15,763 nt of DNA from Nitrospira sp. Its GTDB lineage: Bacteria; Nitrospirota; Nitrospiria; Nitrospirales; Nitrospiraceae. The DNA is taken from positions 17,728-33,490 of the forward strand of contig JABMDG010000012.1 of NCBI GenBank assembly GCA_015904045.1, in the 5' to 3' direction. Under the pieces are notes generated by a model, which was not told the DNA's origin, made no database searches, and saw only the letters and a list, made by a program, of their open reading frames with translations. The position numbers were made by a program, and so were the translations under genes. Of the stretch, positions 6,149 to 13,989 are shown piece by piece (positions within the stretch are counted from its first letter, which is position 1; every line of letters begins with the position of its first letter).

Positions 6149-7023
6149 CGCTCCGGCGTCTCCTTTCCCTCATCAGCCGACTCCTCGTTCAGCCCTTCGG
6201 TTTCATGGTCTCGCCTACTCGTCTCACTGACAAAGCCGGGGTCAACTTTCCTCGCCACTGTGATAAACCCCGAATGGGCGACCATTCTGTGATCGGGCCG
6301 CACGCTTCGGCCTTGAACCGACCAGGTGCGCAACAGCGTTTCAAACGTTTCCACCATGGCGAACACCGCTGTCCGCTCAAGCGCCTCGACCGTTTGTGTG
6401 ACTTGGGGAACCGTGGGAACGAAACTCAAATAGATCCCTCCGGACCGCAGGGCAGTGGCCGCATGAGGAATCACCTGCCACGGCTCCGGAAGATCGAGAA
6501 CCACACGGTCGAACGGGATTCCATCGTCAAGCAGCACGATGCCCTCATAGGCATTTTTTCGCATCGGCATCAAGTTGGGCATGGGTCCCATGTACCGGTC
6601 GATATTGAGCAAGGCGGTGCGGGCAAAATCGTCCCGCATTTCATAGGTCACCACCAAGCCTTTCGGCCCGACTGCCCGCAAGAGCGCCATCGTCAATGCG
6701 CCCGAGCCAGTGCCAGCCTCGAACACCCGCGCGCCGGGATAGACATCCGCCCACATGGGGATGAGCGCGAGATCTTTGGGATAGAGCACTTGCGCGCCGC
6801 GCGGCATCTTGAGCACGTAGTCGCCGAACGTCGGGCGGAGGGCCAGCATCTTCTTGCCACCGGACAACGTCACCAGCGTGCCGTCCGGTCGCCCGATGAG
6901 GTGATCGTGCGCGATGGTCTGGCCGCTGAATTGGTACGTTTCTCCAGCCTTGAGTGTCAGCGCGTACTGACGCCCCTTCTTATCGACAAGATGAATCCGT
7001 TCACTGTTGGAGAGCTTCGACAT
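6145..7023 (-). CDS. trmI: tRNA (adenine(58)-N1)-methyltransferase TrmI
   Basis: TrmI transfers a methyl group from S-adenosylmethionine to N1 of A58 in the tRNA T-loop, stabilising tRNA; it works as a tetramer. The N-terminal small domain is followed by GDYVLKMPRGAQVLYPKD, then motif I in VFEAGTGSGALTMAL, the YEMRDDFA strand end and FDRVVLDLPEPW with the catalytic aspartate. These are diagnostic for the TrmI family. The frame stays open upstream to 7164, but a strong promoter places its -10 (7031–7036) just before the ATG at 7023, so I take this start (292 residues); the ATG at 7032 overlaps the -10. No Shine–Dalgarno is present, which fits a leaderless mRNA. The C-terminus has an acidic tail beyond the usual fold. 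Confidence 0.93.
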   Translation of the reverse strand: MSKLSNSERIHLVDKKGRQYALTLKAGETYQFSGQTIAHDHLIGRPDGTLVTLSGGKKMLALRPTFGDYVLKMPRGAQVLYPKDLALIPMWADVYPGARVFEAGTGSGALTMALLRAVGPKGLVVTYEMRDDFARTALLNIDRYMGPMPNLMPMRKNAYEGIVLLDDGIPFDRVVLDLPEPWQVIPHAATALRSGGIYLSFVPTVPQVTQTVEALERTAVFAMVETFETLLRTWSVQGRSVRPDHRMVAHSGFITVARKVDPGFVSETSRRDHETEGLNEESADEGKETPER

Positions 7024-7030
7024 GGCGGGC

Positions 7031-7060
7031 ATTCTAGGGGGTTCGTTCAATCGTTTGCAA
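7031..7060 (-). promoter_or_regulatory. promoter of the trmI–SDR–aroE–aroK cluster
   Basis: Minus strand: -35 TTGCAA (7055–7060), 18-bp spacer, -10 TAGAAT (7031–7036). The ATG at 7023 begins 8 bases after the -10, where transcription would start, so the mRNA is predicted to be leaderless. Confidence 0.6.
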
Positions 7061-7074
7061 CCAAAGGCCTCGCC

Positions 7075-7103
7075 TTGACTCGTCTCACAGTGGGCCGTAT
7101 GAT
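7075..7103 (+). promoter_or_regulatory. promoter of nfeD–slipin operon
   Basis: TTGACT (7075–7080), 17-bp spacer, TATGAT (7098–7103): five of six matches in each hexamer to the sigma-70 consensus. The predicted start at about 7110 gives a leader of about 40 nt before the nfeD ATG. It is back to back with the trmI promoter; the two -35 boxes are 14 bp apart. Confidence 0.7.
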
Positions 7104-7151
7104 CCCTTACATTCCCTTGTTTCAGTACACTCCCCGCGCACGGAGCCTCTG

Positions 7152-8471
7152 ATGCGTGGACCATTTCTTCGATATGGCTCAGGGATTCTTCTCGCCCTCC
7201 TCCTTGGATTCAGCACATCGACGCCGGTATGGGCTGGGCTGACCGGGGAAGCGGTCATCGCGACATACGAAGGCATCATCAACCCTGTCGCCGCCGAATA
7301 TCTGCACGATGCGATCGCATCCGCCCAGGAGACGGATGCCCATGTCCTCATCATCAAGCTCGACACGCCCGGCGGCCTGGACACCTCCATGCGGCTCATC
7401 GTGAAGGACATCACAAATGCGGCGATTCCTGTTGTGGTCTTCGTCGCGCCCTCCGGAGGGCGAGCCGCGTCAGCGGGCGTCTTCATCACCATGGCGGCGC
7501 ATGTCGCGGCGATGTCGCCGGGGACGAACATCGGCGCCGCCCATCCCGTCGCCATGGGCGGCGGGGAGATGGACACCACGATGAAGGAAAAGGTGGAAAA
7601 CGACTCCGCCGCCTACATCAAAAGCATCGCGGAGCAGCGGGGACGAAACGTGGCCTGGGCCGAGGACGCGGTGCGCAAAAGCGTCTCGGTCACGGAACAG
7701 GAAGCGCTCAAGCTGAAAATCGTCGATCTGGTCGCAGATGATCTGCCGGATCTGTTGACGCAACTGCAGGGACGCAGGGTTGCGCTGCCCGACGGTCCGC
7801 GTACGATGGCGACCGCGGGAGTGGAGATCCGGCCCTTTCCGATGGGTCTGCGGCTCGAACTCTTGAAAGCGCTCAGCGACCCCAACATTGCCTATCTCTT
7901 GATGACCATTGGAACGATCGGCATGCTGGCAGAGCTGTATAACCCGGGCGCCATCCTCCCCGGCATCGTCGGTGCAATCAGCTTGATCCTAGCCTTTTAT
8001 TCGCTCCAGTCATTACCGGTCAACTACGCGGGCGTGCTGCTGTTCATTCTCGGCATTGTCTTTTTCGTCCTCGAAGCGACCGTCACCAGCTATGGACTGC
8101 TCGCCATCGGGGGGGTCGTGTCCCTGACCCTCGGATCGTTGATGTTGATCAAATCGGACGCAGAGTTCTTGCAAGTCTCGTGGACCGTGATCGTGCCTGT
8201 GATTATCACCACGGCGGCCGTCTCGCTCTTCATCGTCGGCATGGGGGTCCGTGCTTTACGCCGGTCTCCCCAAACCGGAACCGAGAGCATGGTCGGCGCC
8301 GTGGGCATAGCCAAGACGGCCTTGTGCCCCGACGGGAAGCTTGCGATCCACGGAGAACTCTGGGACGCCGTCAGCGACACCCCGGTTCAACCGGGCGGGT
8401 CCGCGAAAGTGCTCCGTATCGAAGGGCTCACGCTCTATGTCACGCCAATTTTTCAGAAGAAAGAGGCCTAG
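7152..8471 (+). CDS. nfeD: NfeD family membrane-bound serine protease (ClpP-class)
   Basis: Long-form NfeD proteins join a ClpP-like serine protease to a membrane region and a C-terminal OB-fold, and act with a stomatin-like partner in membrane-protein quality control. The 439-residue protein has a signal peptide (about 1–28, ending VWA), then the protease domain with the nucleophile S107 in GGRAASAG and the probable general base K147 in [12 protein letters not shown], by analogy with the archaeal 1510-N protease (Ser97/Lys138). Residues about 245–370 hold several hydrophobic helices ([14 protein letters not shown] entry, then [14 protein letters not shown]), and the final ~65 residues ([11 protein letters not shown]…[12 protein letters not shown]) form the OB-fold. 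GGAG lies 6 bases before the ATG. The stop is 2 bp before the slipin start. Confidence 0.95.
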   Translation: MRGPFLRYGSGILLALLLGFSTSTPVWAGLTGEAVIATYEGIINPVAAEYLHDAIASAQETDAHVLIIKLDTPGGLDTSMRLIVKDITNAAIPVVVFVAPSGGRAASAGVFITMAAHVAAMSPGTNIGAAHPVAMGGGEMDTTMKEKVENDSAAYIKSIAEQRGRNVAWAEDAVRKSVSVTEQEALKLKIVDLVADDLPDLLTQLQGRRVALPDGPRTMATAGVEIRPFPMGLRLELLKALSDPNIAYLLMTIGTIGMLAELYNPGAILPGIVGAISLILAFYSLQSLPVNYAGVLLFILGIVFFVLEATVTSYGLLAIGGVVSLTLGSLMLIKSDAEFLQVSWTVIVPVIITTAAVSLFIVGMGVRALRRSPQTGTESMVGAVGIAKTALCPDGKLAIHGELWDAVSDTPVQPGGSAKVLRIEGLTLYVTPIFQKKEA

Positions 8472-8473
8472 CT

Positions 8474-9256
8474 ATGCTGCTCAGCCCTGTCGTAGTCGTG
8501 CTTGCCGTCATCTTCTTCATCGTCCTTGGCAAACTGACTTTCAATGTGCTCCCCGAATATGAGCGCGCCGTAATTTTCCGGCTCGGCAGGTTGTCGCGCG
8601 GCATCGTCGGTAGCAACGGTCCTGGCCTCGTTGTCATTGTCCCCCTCATCGATCGCCTGATACGGGTCAGCCTTCGTACCATCACAATGGACGTTCCGCC
8701 GCAGGACGTCATCACCAAAGACAATGTCACCGTGAAGGTCAATGCCGTAATTTATTTCCGGGTCGTTGACCCTGAGCGCGCGGTCGTCCAAGTCGAAGAT
8801 TATCTGTATGCGACGTCGATGATGGCTCAGACGACGTTGCGCAGTGTCCTCGGCCAAAGTCAGCTCGACGACCTCTTGTCGAAGCGGGAACAGATCAACA
8901 CAGACCTCCAGCGGATCATCGACCAGCAAACCGAACCCTGGGGTGTCAAAGTGACGGCGGTCGAGGTAAAGAACGTGGATCTCCCGCAAGAGATGCAACG
9001 AGCAATCGCCCGCCAGGCCGAAGCGGAACGGGAACGGCGAGCCAAGGTCATCCACGCCCAAGGCGAATTCGAAGCCTCGCAGCGCCTGGCCGACGCCGCC
9101 GATGTCATCAGCCGGAACCCCGCCGCGCTGCAACTGCGTTATCTTCAAACGCTAGTCGAGATCGCAGCGGAAAAGAATTCCACCACCATTTTCCCGATTC
9201 CCATCGACACGCTTGCGCCGTTCATCAAGGGGATGCAGACCGGCAATAAGCAATAA
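8474..9256 (+). CDS. slipin / stomatin-like SPFH domain protein
   Basis: Prokaryotic slipins are membrane scaffold proteins that assemble in detergent-resistant membrane patches; their C-termini are known substrates of NfeD-type proteases. The 260-residue protein has an N-terminal hydrophobic anchor (about 3–22), then the SPFH domain ([12 protein letters not shown], then [28 protein letters not shown]), [30 protein letters not shown], and the [14 protein letters not shown] region followed by LRYLQTL and a C-terminal hydrophobic FPIPID. All are typical slipin landmarks. The ATG at 8474 has AAGAGG 7 bases upstream and follows nfeD by 2 bp, so the pair is surely an operon. The larger frame that begins at 8180 is only the open frame reading through nfeD. 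Confidence 0.96.
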   Translation: MLLSPVVVVLAVIFFIVLGKLTFNVLPEYERAVIFRLGRLSRGIVGSNGPGLVVIVPLIDRLIRVSLRTITMDVPPQDVITKDNVTVKVNAVIYFRVVDPERAVVQVEDYLYATSMMAQTTLRSVLGQSQLDDLLSKREQINTDLQRIIDQQTEPWGVKVTAVEVKNVDLPQEMQRAIARQAEAERERRAKVIHAQGEFEASQRLADAADVISRNPAALQLRYLQTLVEIAAEKNSTTIFPIPIDTLAPFIKGMQTGNKQ

Positions 9257-9395
9257 ATGGTGTGGCAGTTCGGCATCGGAGTGTAGGCAATCCCGCATAG
9301 TTGCCGCACATCTGCAACAACATCCCCTCTTCCTCCTCATTAAGCATCTCTAATAGTTCTGCATTTTCCATATGATTTTGCAGGCTCATTCTCAT
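9225..9395 (-). CDS. doubtful small acidic protein opposite the slipin 3' end
   Basis: An open frame on the minus strand could encode about 56 residues beginning [18 protein letters not shown], with an amphipathic acidic segment ([13 protein letters not shown]) and three later cysteines. Against it: no good ribosome binding site before any candidate ATG, and a 32-bp overlap with the 3' end of the slipin gene. For it: it fills an otherwise empty, more AT-rich spacer, and its first half has a protein-like composition. I list it only as a candidate. Confidence 0.18.
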   Translation of the reverse strand: MRMSLQNHMENAELLEMLNEEEEGMLLQMCGNYAGLPTLRCRTATPFIAYCRSASP

Positions 9396-9510
9396 CTTCA
9401 ATCCAGCATCGCTTTTGCTTCGTAACATGACTGAGATCGGTGAGAATGGGGTGAATCCTCGCAGCTCGATATGTCTCTAACGAAGTGCATCGATGCGTAA
9501 CCAAAACCTG

Positions 9511-9519
9511 AAAGGTGAT
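9511..9519 (+). promoter_or_regulatory. ribosome binding site choosing the sigma factor start
   Basis: AAAGGTGAT, matching the AGGTGAT part of the extended Shine–Dalgarno consensus, directly upstream of ATG 9523. The alternative ATG at 9493 has no such site. Confidence 0.55.
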
Positions 9520-9522
9520 GCC

Positions 9523-10785
9523 ATGCATGACGAAGAACTGCGGACAACGGACGACCCACAGGAACATGAGCGCGAGTCGGTCGACAGAGACGCCGATAAT
9601 CCACAAGCGAGCGTCCTCATGGAAGCGATCGGCCGTGGGGATACAGACGAACCTTCCCAGGACACGGAAAAGGCTGCGCCGGTCCTGCGCACAAGTCACG
9701 GCGCCAGCCCGTTTCTTTTGGAATCGTTGTACTTCCGGTCATTTGGCGAACGGCCGCTCCTCACCCGCGAGGAAGAAATCACGATCGCCAAGCGTGTCGA
9801 CCAGGGCACCCGACGTATTCGTATCGCCCTTCACCAGGTCATCAAAACGCTGCGCCGTACGAAACGCACTCCGGCTTTGCTGGAAACGATCAGGAAACTC
9901 CAAGTGGTCAAGCGATTAAGCGGACTGTCCGCCACGGCGCTGGACGGTACGGAACAAGCGTTGCTCACCGTCCTGAATCCGCCGGTTCGTGAGATGAAAC
10001 CGGCCGCCGCGATAGAGAAGCGGCTCAAAACGTTAATCAAGGAACTCCAGTCTGCACGGGCCCTGCTGGAGCAAGGCAAAGACGAACTCGTACGCTGCAA
10101 CCTGCGCCTGGTCGTCGATGTCGCCAAACACTATACCGGACGAGGCTTGGCCTTGCTGGATTTGGTCCAAGAGGGCAATATCGGCCTGATGAAGGCCGCC
10201 GAGCGGTATCAATATCGAAAGGGGTTCAAGTTCAGTACCTATGCCACTTGGTGGATCAGACAGGGCATTACGCGTGCGCTAGCGGATCAATCGAGAACCA
10301 TCCGCATTCCGGTCCACCAGACTGAAGCGTCGCATCGGATTCTACGGGTCACGCGAAGATTGGGACAGCAGTTCGGTCGACCGGCCAAGTTGGAAGAAAT
10401 TGCGCACGTACTCCGTATGAGGCCTGAGCGGCTTCATGAGACGGTCCAAGCGTTCCAGGAGCCGGTAGCACTGGAAACACCCATTGGAGACGGAACCACC
10501 CAGTTCGGGGACATGATTCCGGATCACTTGGCCGTTTCTCCCGACAGCCACGTGCACCGGACCGAGATGACCAAACAGTTGGACCGAATTCTTAACACCC
10601 TTACGCCAAGGGAGCAAACCGTGATTCGCCTTCGATTCGGAATCGGCGTCGAGGAAGGTCGCACATTGGAGCAAGTCGGCCAGAATCTCTCCGTCACACG
10701 TGAACGCATCCGCCAGATCGAAGCGAAGGCGCTCAAGAAACTCAAGACTGCTGAGATTCGAGAGCTCTTCGCCGCAATCAGGTAA
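9523..10785 (+). CDS. RNA polymerase sigma factor, sigma-70 family (RpoD-like)
   Basis: Sigma factors direct RNA polymerase to promoters. This 420-residue protein has an acidic N-terminal stretch (about 1–60), region 1.2 (SPFLLESLYFRSFGERPLL… about 61–92), a short non-conserved segment, then region 2 with LRLVVDVAKHYTGRGLALLD and QEGNIGLMKA, region 2.4 YATWWIRQGITRALADQ and IRIPVH (about 236–265), region 3, and region 4.2 with the helix-turn-helix TLEQVGQNLSVTRERIRQIE (about 381–400). Regions 2.4 and 4.2 are nearly canonical, so it should read TTGACA/TATAAT-type promoters. It lacks a full region 1.1 and is shorter than most primary RpoD proteins; it may be a group 2 factor or a short primary one. 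A hairpin follows the stop. Confidence 0.93.
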   Translation: MHDEELRTTDDPQEHERESVDRDADNPQASVLMEAIGRGDTDEPSQDTEKAAPVLRTSHGASPFLLESLYFRSFGERPLLTREEEITIAKRVDQGTRRIRIALHQVIKTLRRTKRTPALLETIRKLQVVKRLSGLSATALDGTEQALLTVLNPPVREMKPAAAIEKRLKTLIKELQSARALLEQGKDELVRCNLRLVVDVAKHYTGRGLALLDLVQEGNIGLMKAAERYQYRKGFKFSTYATWWIRQGITRALADQSRTIRIPVHQTEASHRILRVTRRLGQQFGRPAKLEEIAHVLRMRPERLHETVQAFQEPVALETPIGDGTTQFGDMIPDHLAVSPDSHVHRTEMTKQLDRILNTLTPREQTVIRLRFGIGVEEGRTLEQVGQNLSVTRERIRQIEAKALKKLKTAEIRELFAAIR

Positions 10786-10799
10786 TCTCCTCCCATGCT

Positions 10800-10825
10800 G
10801 GGGTAGGGCGCGCCCGCCCTACCCC
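10800..10825. terminator. perfect 11-bp hairpin after the sigma factor gene
   Basis: GGGGTAGGGCG and CGCCCTACCCC flank a 4-base loop (CGCC), 15 bp after the stop codon. The stem is very stable, but no run of T follows on either strand, so it is either a terminator without a U-tract or an mRNA 3'-end stabiliser. Confidence 0.55.
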
Positions 10826-10896
10826 TGTTCAAGTCTTCCCCCCACATGGTCGGTTATGCGACAATGCGCGCCCGTACGAATGCAGAAGGTGAGTCG

Positions 10897-11682
10897 GTGA
10901 ATTGCTCCGGAACCTTGAGAGCCGTCATAGAGGCGTCAGCTCCTGTTGTCCGCCGTTCCTCGGAGGGCGTCTTGCTCACCTTCTCCACGCCGGTGCCCTA
11001 TTCAACTGCCTGGGAGTTACAGTCCCGGTTCCACCGTGAGCGGCAATTGGACCTGAGGCCGGATACCGTCTTGATCCTGGAGCATCAGCCTGTCTATACG
11101 TTGGGGCGCACCACCAAGCTCTCAGATTGGGGTGGCAATGAAGCCGCTCTGCGCGCGAATGGAGCGGACCTGTGGCATGTGAATCGAGGCGGGTCCGTCA
11201 CATACCATGGTCCGGGACAGATTGTAGCGTATCCGATCCTCAGACTAAGCCAACATGCCGCCGGCCCCAGACAATTGGTGTGGCAGCTGGAAGAGGTCAT
11301 GATCCGCCTCCTGGCAAAGTGGAACATCGCCGGCTGCCGGATCGACAAAAGGCCCGGCGTATGGGTGATGACACCCACGCCAGCGAAAATCGCCTCTATC
11401 GGCCTCCGAATCCATCAAGGAATCACGTTGCATGGATTTGCCCTCAACGTCGATATGGACCTGGAGCCCTTTCAACGGATTCATCCCTGTGGAGTGCCCC
11501 ACTGCCCGGTGACCTCCATGGCAACCCTACTGAACACAGAGATTCCGATCAATAAGATGAAGAACGAGCTTGCCCACATATGGAGCACCGTGTTTGCCAT
11601 CGAGTGGACACTGGCAGTCGGCACATTGGACGGATGCCTCGCCGATGCCGATGAAACGACACCAATCACCGCATTCATCTAG
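10897..11682 (+). CDS. lipB: octanoyltransferase LipB (lipoate biosynthesis)
   Basis: LipB moves octanoyl from acyl carrier protein to lipoyl-dependent enzymes, the first step of lipoate attachment. Diagnostic segments are R97-GGSVTYHGPGQIVAYPIL, the catalytic lysine K164 in AKIASIGLRI, the HGFALNVDMDLEPF strand, and the catalytic cysteine C198 in HPCGVP. The frame is open to ATG 10846 without a ribosome binding site; GTG at 10897 has AAGGTGA placed correctly, so I prefer it, giving 261 residues. Homologues are often 210–250 residues, so the true start could be later still. The C-terminus (GTLDGCLADADETTPITAFI) is an extension. The gene precedes gdhA by 17 bp. No lipA is in the window. Confidence 0.9.
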   Translation: MNCSGTLRAVIEASAPVVRRSSEGVLLTFSTPVPYSTAWELQSRFHRERQLDLRPDTVLILEHQPVYTLGRTTKLSDWGGNEAALRANGADLWHVNRGGSVTYHGPGQIVAYPILRLSQHAAGPRQLVWQLEEVMIRLLAKWNIAGCRIDKRPGVWVMTPTPAKIASIGLRIHQGITLHGFALNVDMDLEPFQRIHPCGVPHCPVTSMATLLNTEIPINKMKNELAHIWSTVFAIEWTLAVGTLDGCLADADETTPITAFI

Positions 11683-11699
11683 CAACGTCACGAGGTGCC

Positions 11700-12956
11700 A
11701 TGCAGGAGCTCGACACCCATACCTTTCGCCTGGCGGTCGCCCAATTCGATCAAGCCGCGGAGGCCATGAAGCTGGACCCGGATCTACGGGAACGGCTGAA
11801 GCTGCCCCAACGTTCGATGGTCGTCAGCCTGCCGGTGCGCATGGACGACGGAAGGGTTGAAGTCTTTACGGGATATCGCGTGCAGCATGACTCTGCACGG
11901 GGTCCCTGCAAGGGAGGGATCCGGTACCATCCCGAGGTGAACCTGGGCGAAGTCGCGGCGCTGGCGATGTGGATGACGTGGAAATGCGCCCTGGCCGGAC
12001 TACCCTACGGGGGAGCCAAAGGGGGGGTCCGAGTCGCCCCCAAGAAACTCTCCCGCGCTGAACTGCAACGACTCACGAGACGGTATGCTGCGGAAATTTT
12101 CCCGCTCATCGGGCCGGACAAGGATGTCCCGGCACCGGATGTGGGAACCGATGCACAGGTCATGTCGTGGATCATGGACACCTACAGTCAGCAGGTCGGC
12201 TATGCCGTGCCAGGTGTCGTGACCGGTAAACCCCTGTCGCTCGGCGGCAGCCTAGGCCGCGAAGAAGCGACCGGGCGCGGGGTGGTCTACGTGACACTGG
12301 AAGCCCTCCGCCATCTGAATCTACCCATCGAACAGGCCACCGTAGCCATCCAAGGATTTGGAAACGTCGGCTCCCACACTGCGCTCATCATGCAACAACA
12401 GGGTGCGCGCGTGGTCGCCGTCAGCGATGTAAGCGGAGGCATTTACAACGCCAACGGGCTGGACGTGCCTGAACTCATCCGGCGGTACCGTGGGAGAGAC
12501 CAGACGCTGCGCGACACCAAGTTGGGAGATGCGATTACGAACGACGAGCTGCTCCAACTGGACTGTACCGTGCTCGTCCCAGCCGCGCTGTCCGAGCAGA
12601 TCACCGACAAGAACGCCGCCCGTCTGCGCTGTCGGATCTTAGCCGAGGGAGCCAATGGCCCGACAACACTCGATGCCGATCGTATCCTCGAAGAAAAGGG
12701 CGTCTTTATTATTCCTGATATTCTGGCGAATTCCGGCGGCGTGATCGTGTCGTATTTCGAGTGGGTACAGGACCTTCAACGATTCTTCTGGAGCGCCACA
12801 GACATCCAACGTCGGCTGCAAGACATCATTACGTCAGCCTTTCAACGCACCTTGCACTTTTCAACCGAGCGCCGGACGTCGATGCGCATGGCCGCCCTCA
12901 TGAGTGGGATTGATCAAGTGGCCCAAGCCCATCTCGAACGAGGACTGTATCCATGA
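11700..12956 (+). CDS. gdhA: glutamate dehydrogenase
   Basis: Interconverts glutamate and 2-oxoglutarate plus ammonia with NAD(P)(H), linking nitrogen and carbon metabolism. The 418 residues match the ~420-residue hexameric class. Seen in order: PVRMDDGRVEVFTGYRVQHD, the substrate motif P69-C-K71-GGIRYHP, the catalytic PYGGAK107-GG, DVPAPDVGTD, the nucleotide motif GFGNVG (219–224) and NSGGVIVSYFEW. The D…G pattern after the second strand (VVAVSDVSGG) is compatible with NAD preference, but cofactor use is not settled. GAGGTG stands 2 bases before the ATG. lipB ends 17 bp upstream. The stop TGA overlaps an ATG that opens a 17-codon minigene leading to the next gene. Confidence 0.96.
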   Translation: MQELDTHTFRLAVAQFDQAAEAMKLDPDLRERLKLPQRSMVVSLPVRMDDGRVEVFTGYRVQHDSARGPCKGGIRYHPEVNLGEVAALAMWMTWKCALAGLPYGGAKGGVRVAPKKLSRAELQRLTRRYAAEIFPLIGPDKDVPAPDVGTDAQVMSWIMDTYSQQVGYAVPGVVTGKPLSLGGSLGREEATGRGVVYVTLEALRHLNLPIEQATVAIQGFGNVGSHTALIMQQQGARVVAVSDVSGGIYNANGLDVPELIRRYRGRDQTLRDTKLGDAITNDELLQLDCTVLVPAALSEQITDKNAARLRCRILAEGANGPTTLDADRILEEKGVFIIPDILANSGGVIVSYFEWVQDLQRFFWSATDIQRRLQDIITSAFQRTLHFSTERRTSMRMAALMSGIDQVAQAHLERGLYP

Positions 12957-13006
12957 TCATGCCTCAAACCTGGCCAGCGTGGGACAGGCACGGGAACCTT
13001 CGATGA
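12953..13006 (+). CDS. possible 17-codon linking minigene
   Basis: Starts with ATG inside gdhA's last codons (ATGA overlap, 12953–12956) and ends with TGA overlapping the ATG of the next gene (ATGA, 13003–13006). The peptide would be MIMPQTWPAWDRHGNLR. The two exact ATGA junctions suggest a translated spacer that passes ribosomes from gdhA to the downstream gene. The peptide itself may have no function, and the arrangement could be chance. Confidence 0.3.
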   Translation: MIMPQTWPAWDRHGNLR

Positions 13007-13296
13007 CTCGACAGTTGATCGAAACGGCATGGAACCAACATCGCGGAAACGACTGGCCCCAATTTACCAGCCCAAACCAGGGCCAATTGATGACCCTGGA
13101 TACCGTGATCAGCGGGTGTGTGGTCTTTTATCTCGATAGCCCAGAGGGCCTCGACCGCCAACGTGTGGCTATTGTGCAGGATTGCTTGAACGACCTGGAT
13201 GACCTGACTGGAGAACTGGATGTCGATTCTCAGGCCTATTTTGTTCGTCTTCGCCGGCTCGGCGAATTGCTGTTGGCCACGGCACTGCACGACTAA
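13003..13296 (+). CDS. hypothetical protein
   Basis: I do not recognise this 97-residue protein. It is soluble, with no signal or membrane segment, and looks α-helical: an N-terminal basic part (MTRQLIETAWNQHRGNDWPQF), a hydrophobic strand (VISGCVVFYLDS) and acidic helices (QRVAIVQDCLNDLDDLTGELD, then YFVRLRRLGELLLATAL). The open frame extends up to 12904 within gdhA, but ATG 13003 has GGGA about 7 bases upstream and opens the conserved-looking part. It is 46 bp after gdhA and linked to it through the 17-codon minigene, so it is probably in the lipB–gdhA transcript. It may be a small partner or regulator, without evidence for which. Confidence 0.65.
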   Translation: MTRQLIETAWNQHRGNDWPQFTSPNQGQLMTLDTVISGCVVFYLDSPEGLDRQRVAIVQDCLNDLDDLTGELDVDSQAYFVRLRRLGELLLATALHD

Positions 13297-13377
13297 CCAC
13301 TGTCCAGCCCAGAGAACACCCCTAATCACACATCCCAGACGACAAGGGTCAACGTCACGGACAGAGGAGTCACGCAA

Positions 13378-13917
13378 ATGAAAACGAGGAGTCATCGCGC
13401 GATATGGATACTGGCCTTGGGGCTTGCGGCGAGTCTCATTGGACCTCCTTCCGCCAGCTACGCCGAATTGTATGAGCTGAGCAAAAGCGACGTGATCGAG
13501 CCGAAGGCGATCGCGAGCGTAGAGGTGTCGCTCTTCGGCGTCAAACTCGGCGACTCAGAAGCCACCGCCGTTGAGATGCTAGTGAATGAGAAGATCGCCG
13601 GCATCAAAGCCGAACAAGAATCGACTTTCATCTTTCTGTTCGACCAGCGAAAACCTACCGGCCCTATGGCTGGCGTGCGGATCCAAGACGGCAAGGTCGA
13701 TCTGATCTTTATCAACAACCGGTTTGCGTACAAGGCCAGAGGCGTCTTCCGCAACGTGCTCAACAGTGAAAGTCCCGACGACATTCGCAAGCTGTTGGGC
13801 AAAGAAGAATACGGAGATGAAAACGTCATGGGCGCCGTGCTGGCCTACGACAAGCAGGGCTTCCAGGTCAATTACCTCGGCAAGGACGTCAACATCGAAT
13901 TCACCCCGCCGCGTTAA
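13378..13917 (+). CDS. secreted hypothetical protein
   Basis: A 179-residue exported protein of unknown function. Residues 1–29 are a clear Sec signal peptide: basic MKTRSHR, hydrophobic IWILALGLAASLIG, then SASYA before ELYEL as the likely cleavage site. The mature part is a mixed α/β domain (SLFGVKLGDSEATAVEML…STFIFLF…AGVRIQDGKVDLIFI) with a repeated 'strand–basic–strand' look, and no cysteines, so no disulfides or lipidation. GAGGAG lies 8 bases before the ATG. It is 81 bp after the previous gene and ends before a hairpin shared with the convergent ComEA-like gene. The 'GVKLGDSEATAVEML' segment recalls small periplasmic domains that measure or bind, but I make no family claim. Confidence 0.82.
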   Translation: MKTRSHRAIWILALGLAASLIGPPSASYAELYELSKSDVIEPKAIASVEVSLFGVKLGDSEATAVEMLVNEKIAGIKAEQESTFIFLFDQRKPTGPMAGVRIQDGKVDLIFINNRFAYKARGVFRNVLNSESPDDIRKLLGKEEYGDENVMGAVLAYDKQGFQVNYLGKDVNIEFTPPR

Positions 13918-13938
13918 CTCAAAGCAAGCTCGTGTTCG

Positions 13939-13966
13939 GCGACTCCATCCCCTCGGGTGGAGTCGC
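13939..13966. terminator. hairpin between two convergent genes
   Basis: GCGACTCCA and TGGAGTCGC form a perfect 9-bp stem (10 with an outer G·U), with a short inner CCC/GGG. It sits 22 bp after the + strand secreted protein and 24 bp after the ComEA-like stop on the – strand, the right place for a bidirectional terminator, but there is no T-run on either side. Confidence 0.55.
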
Positions 13967-13989
13967 TCGAACGTGCGGAGTTCCTCTGT

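Noticed and set aside
6205..7152. 315-codon + strand frame
   Set aside because: It is antisense to trmI, whose motifs are clear; its own translation has no domain and an unnatural Arg/His-rich composition.
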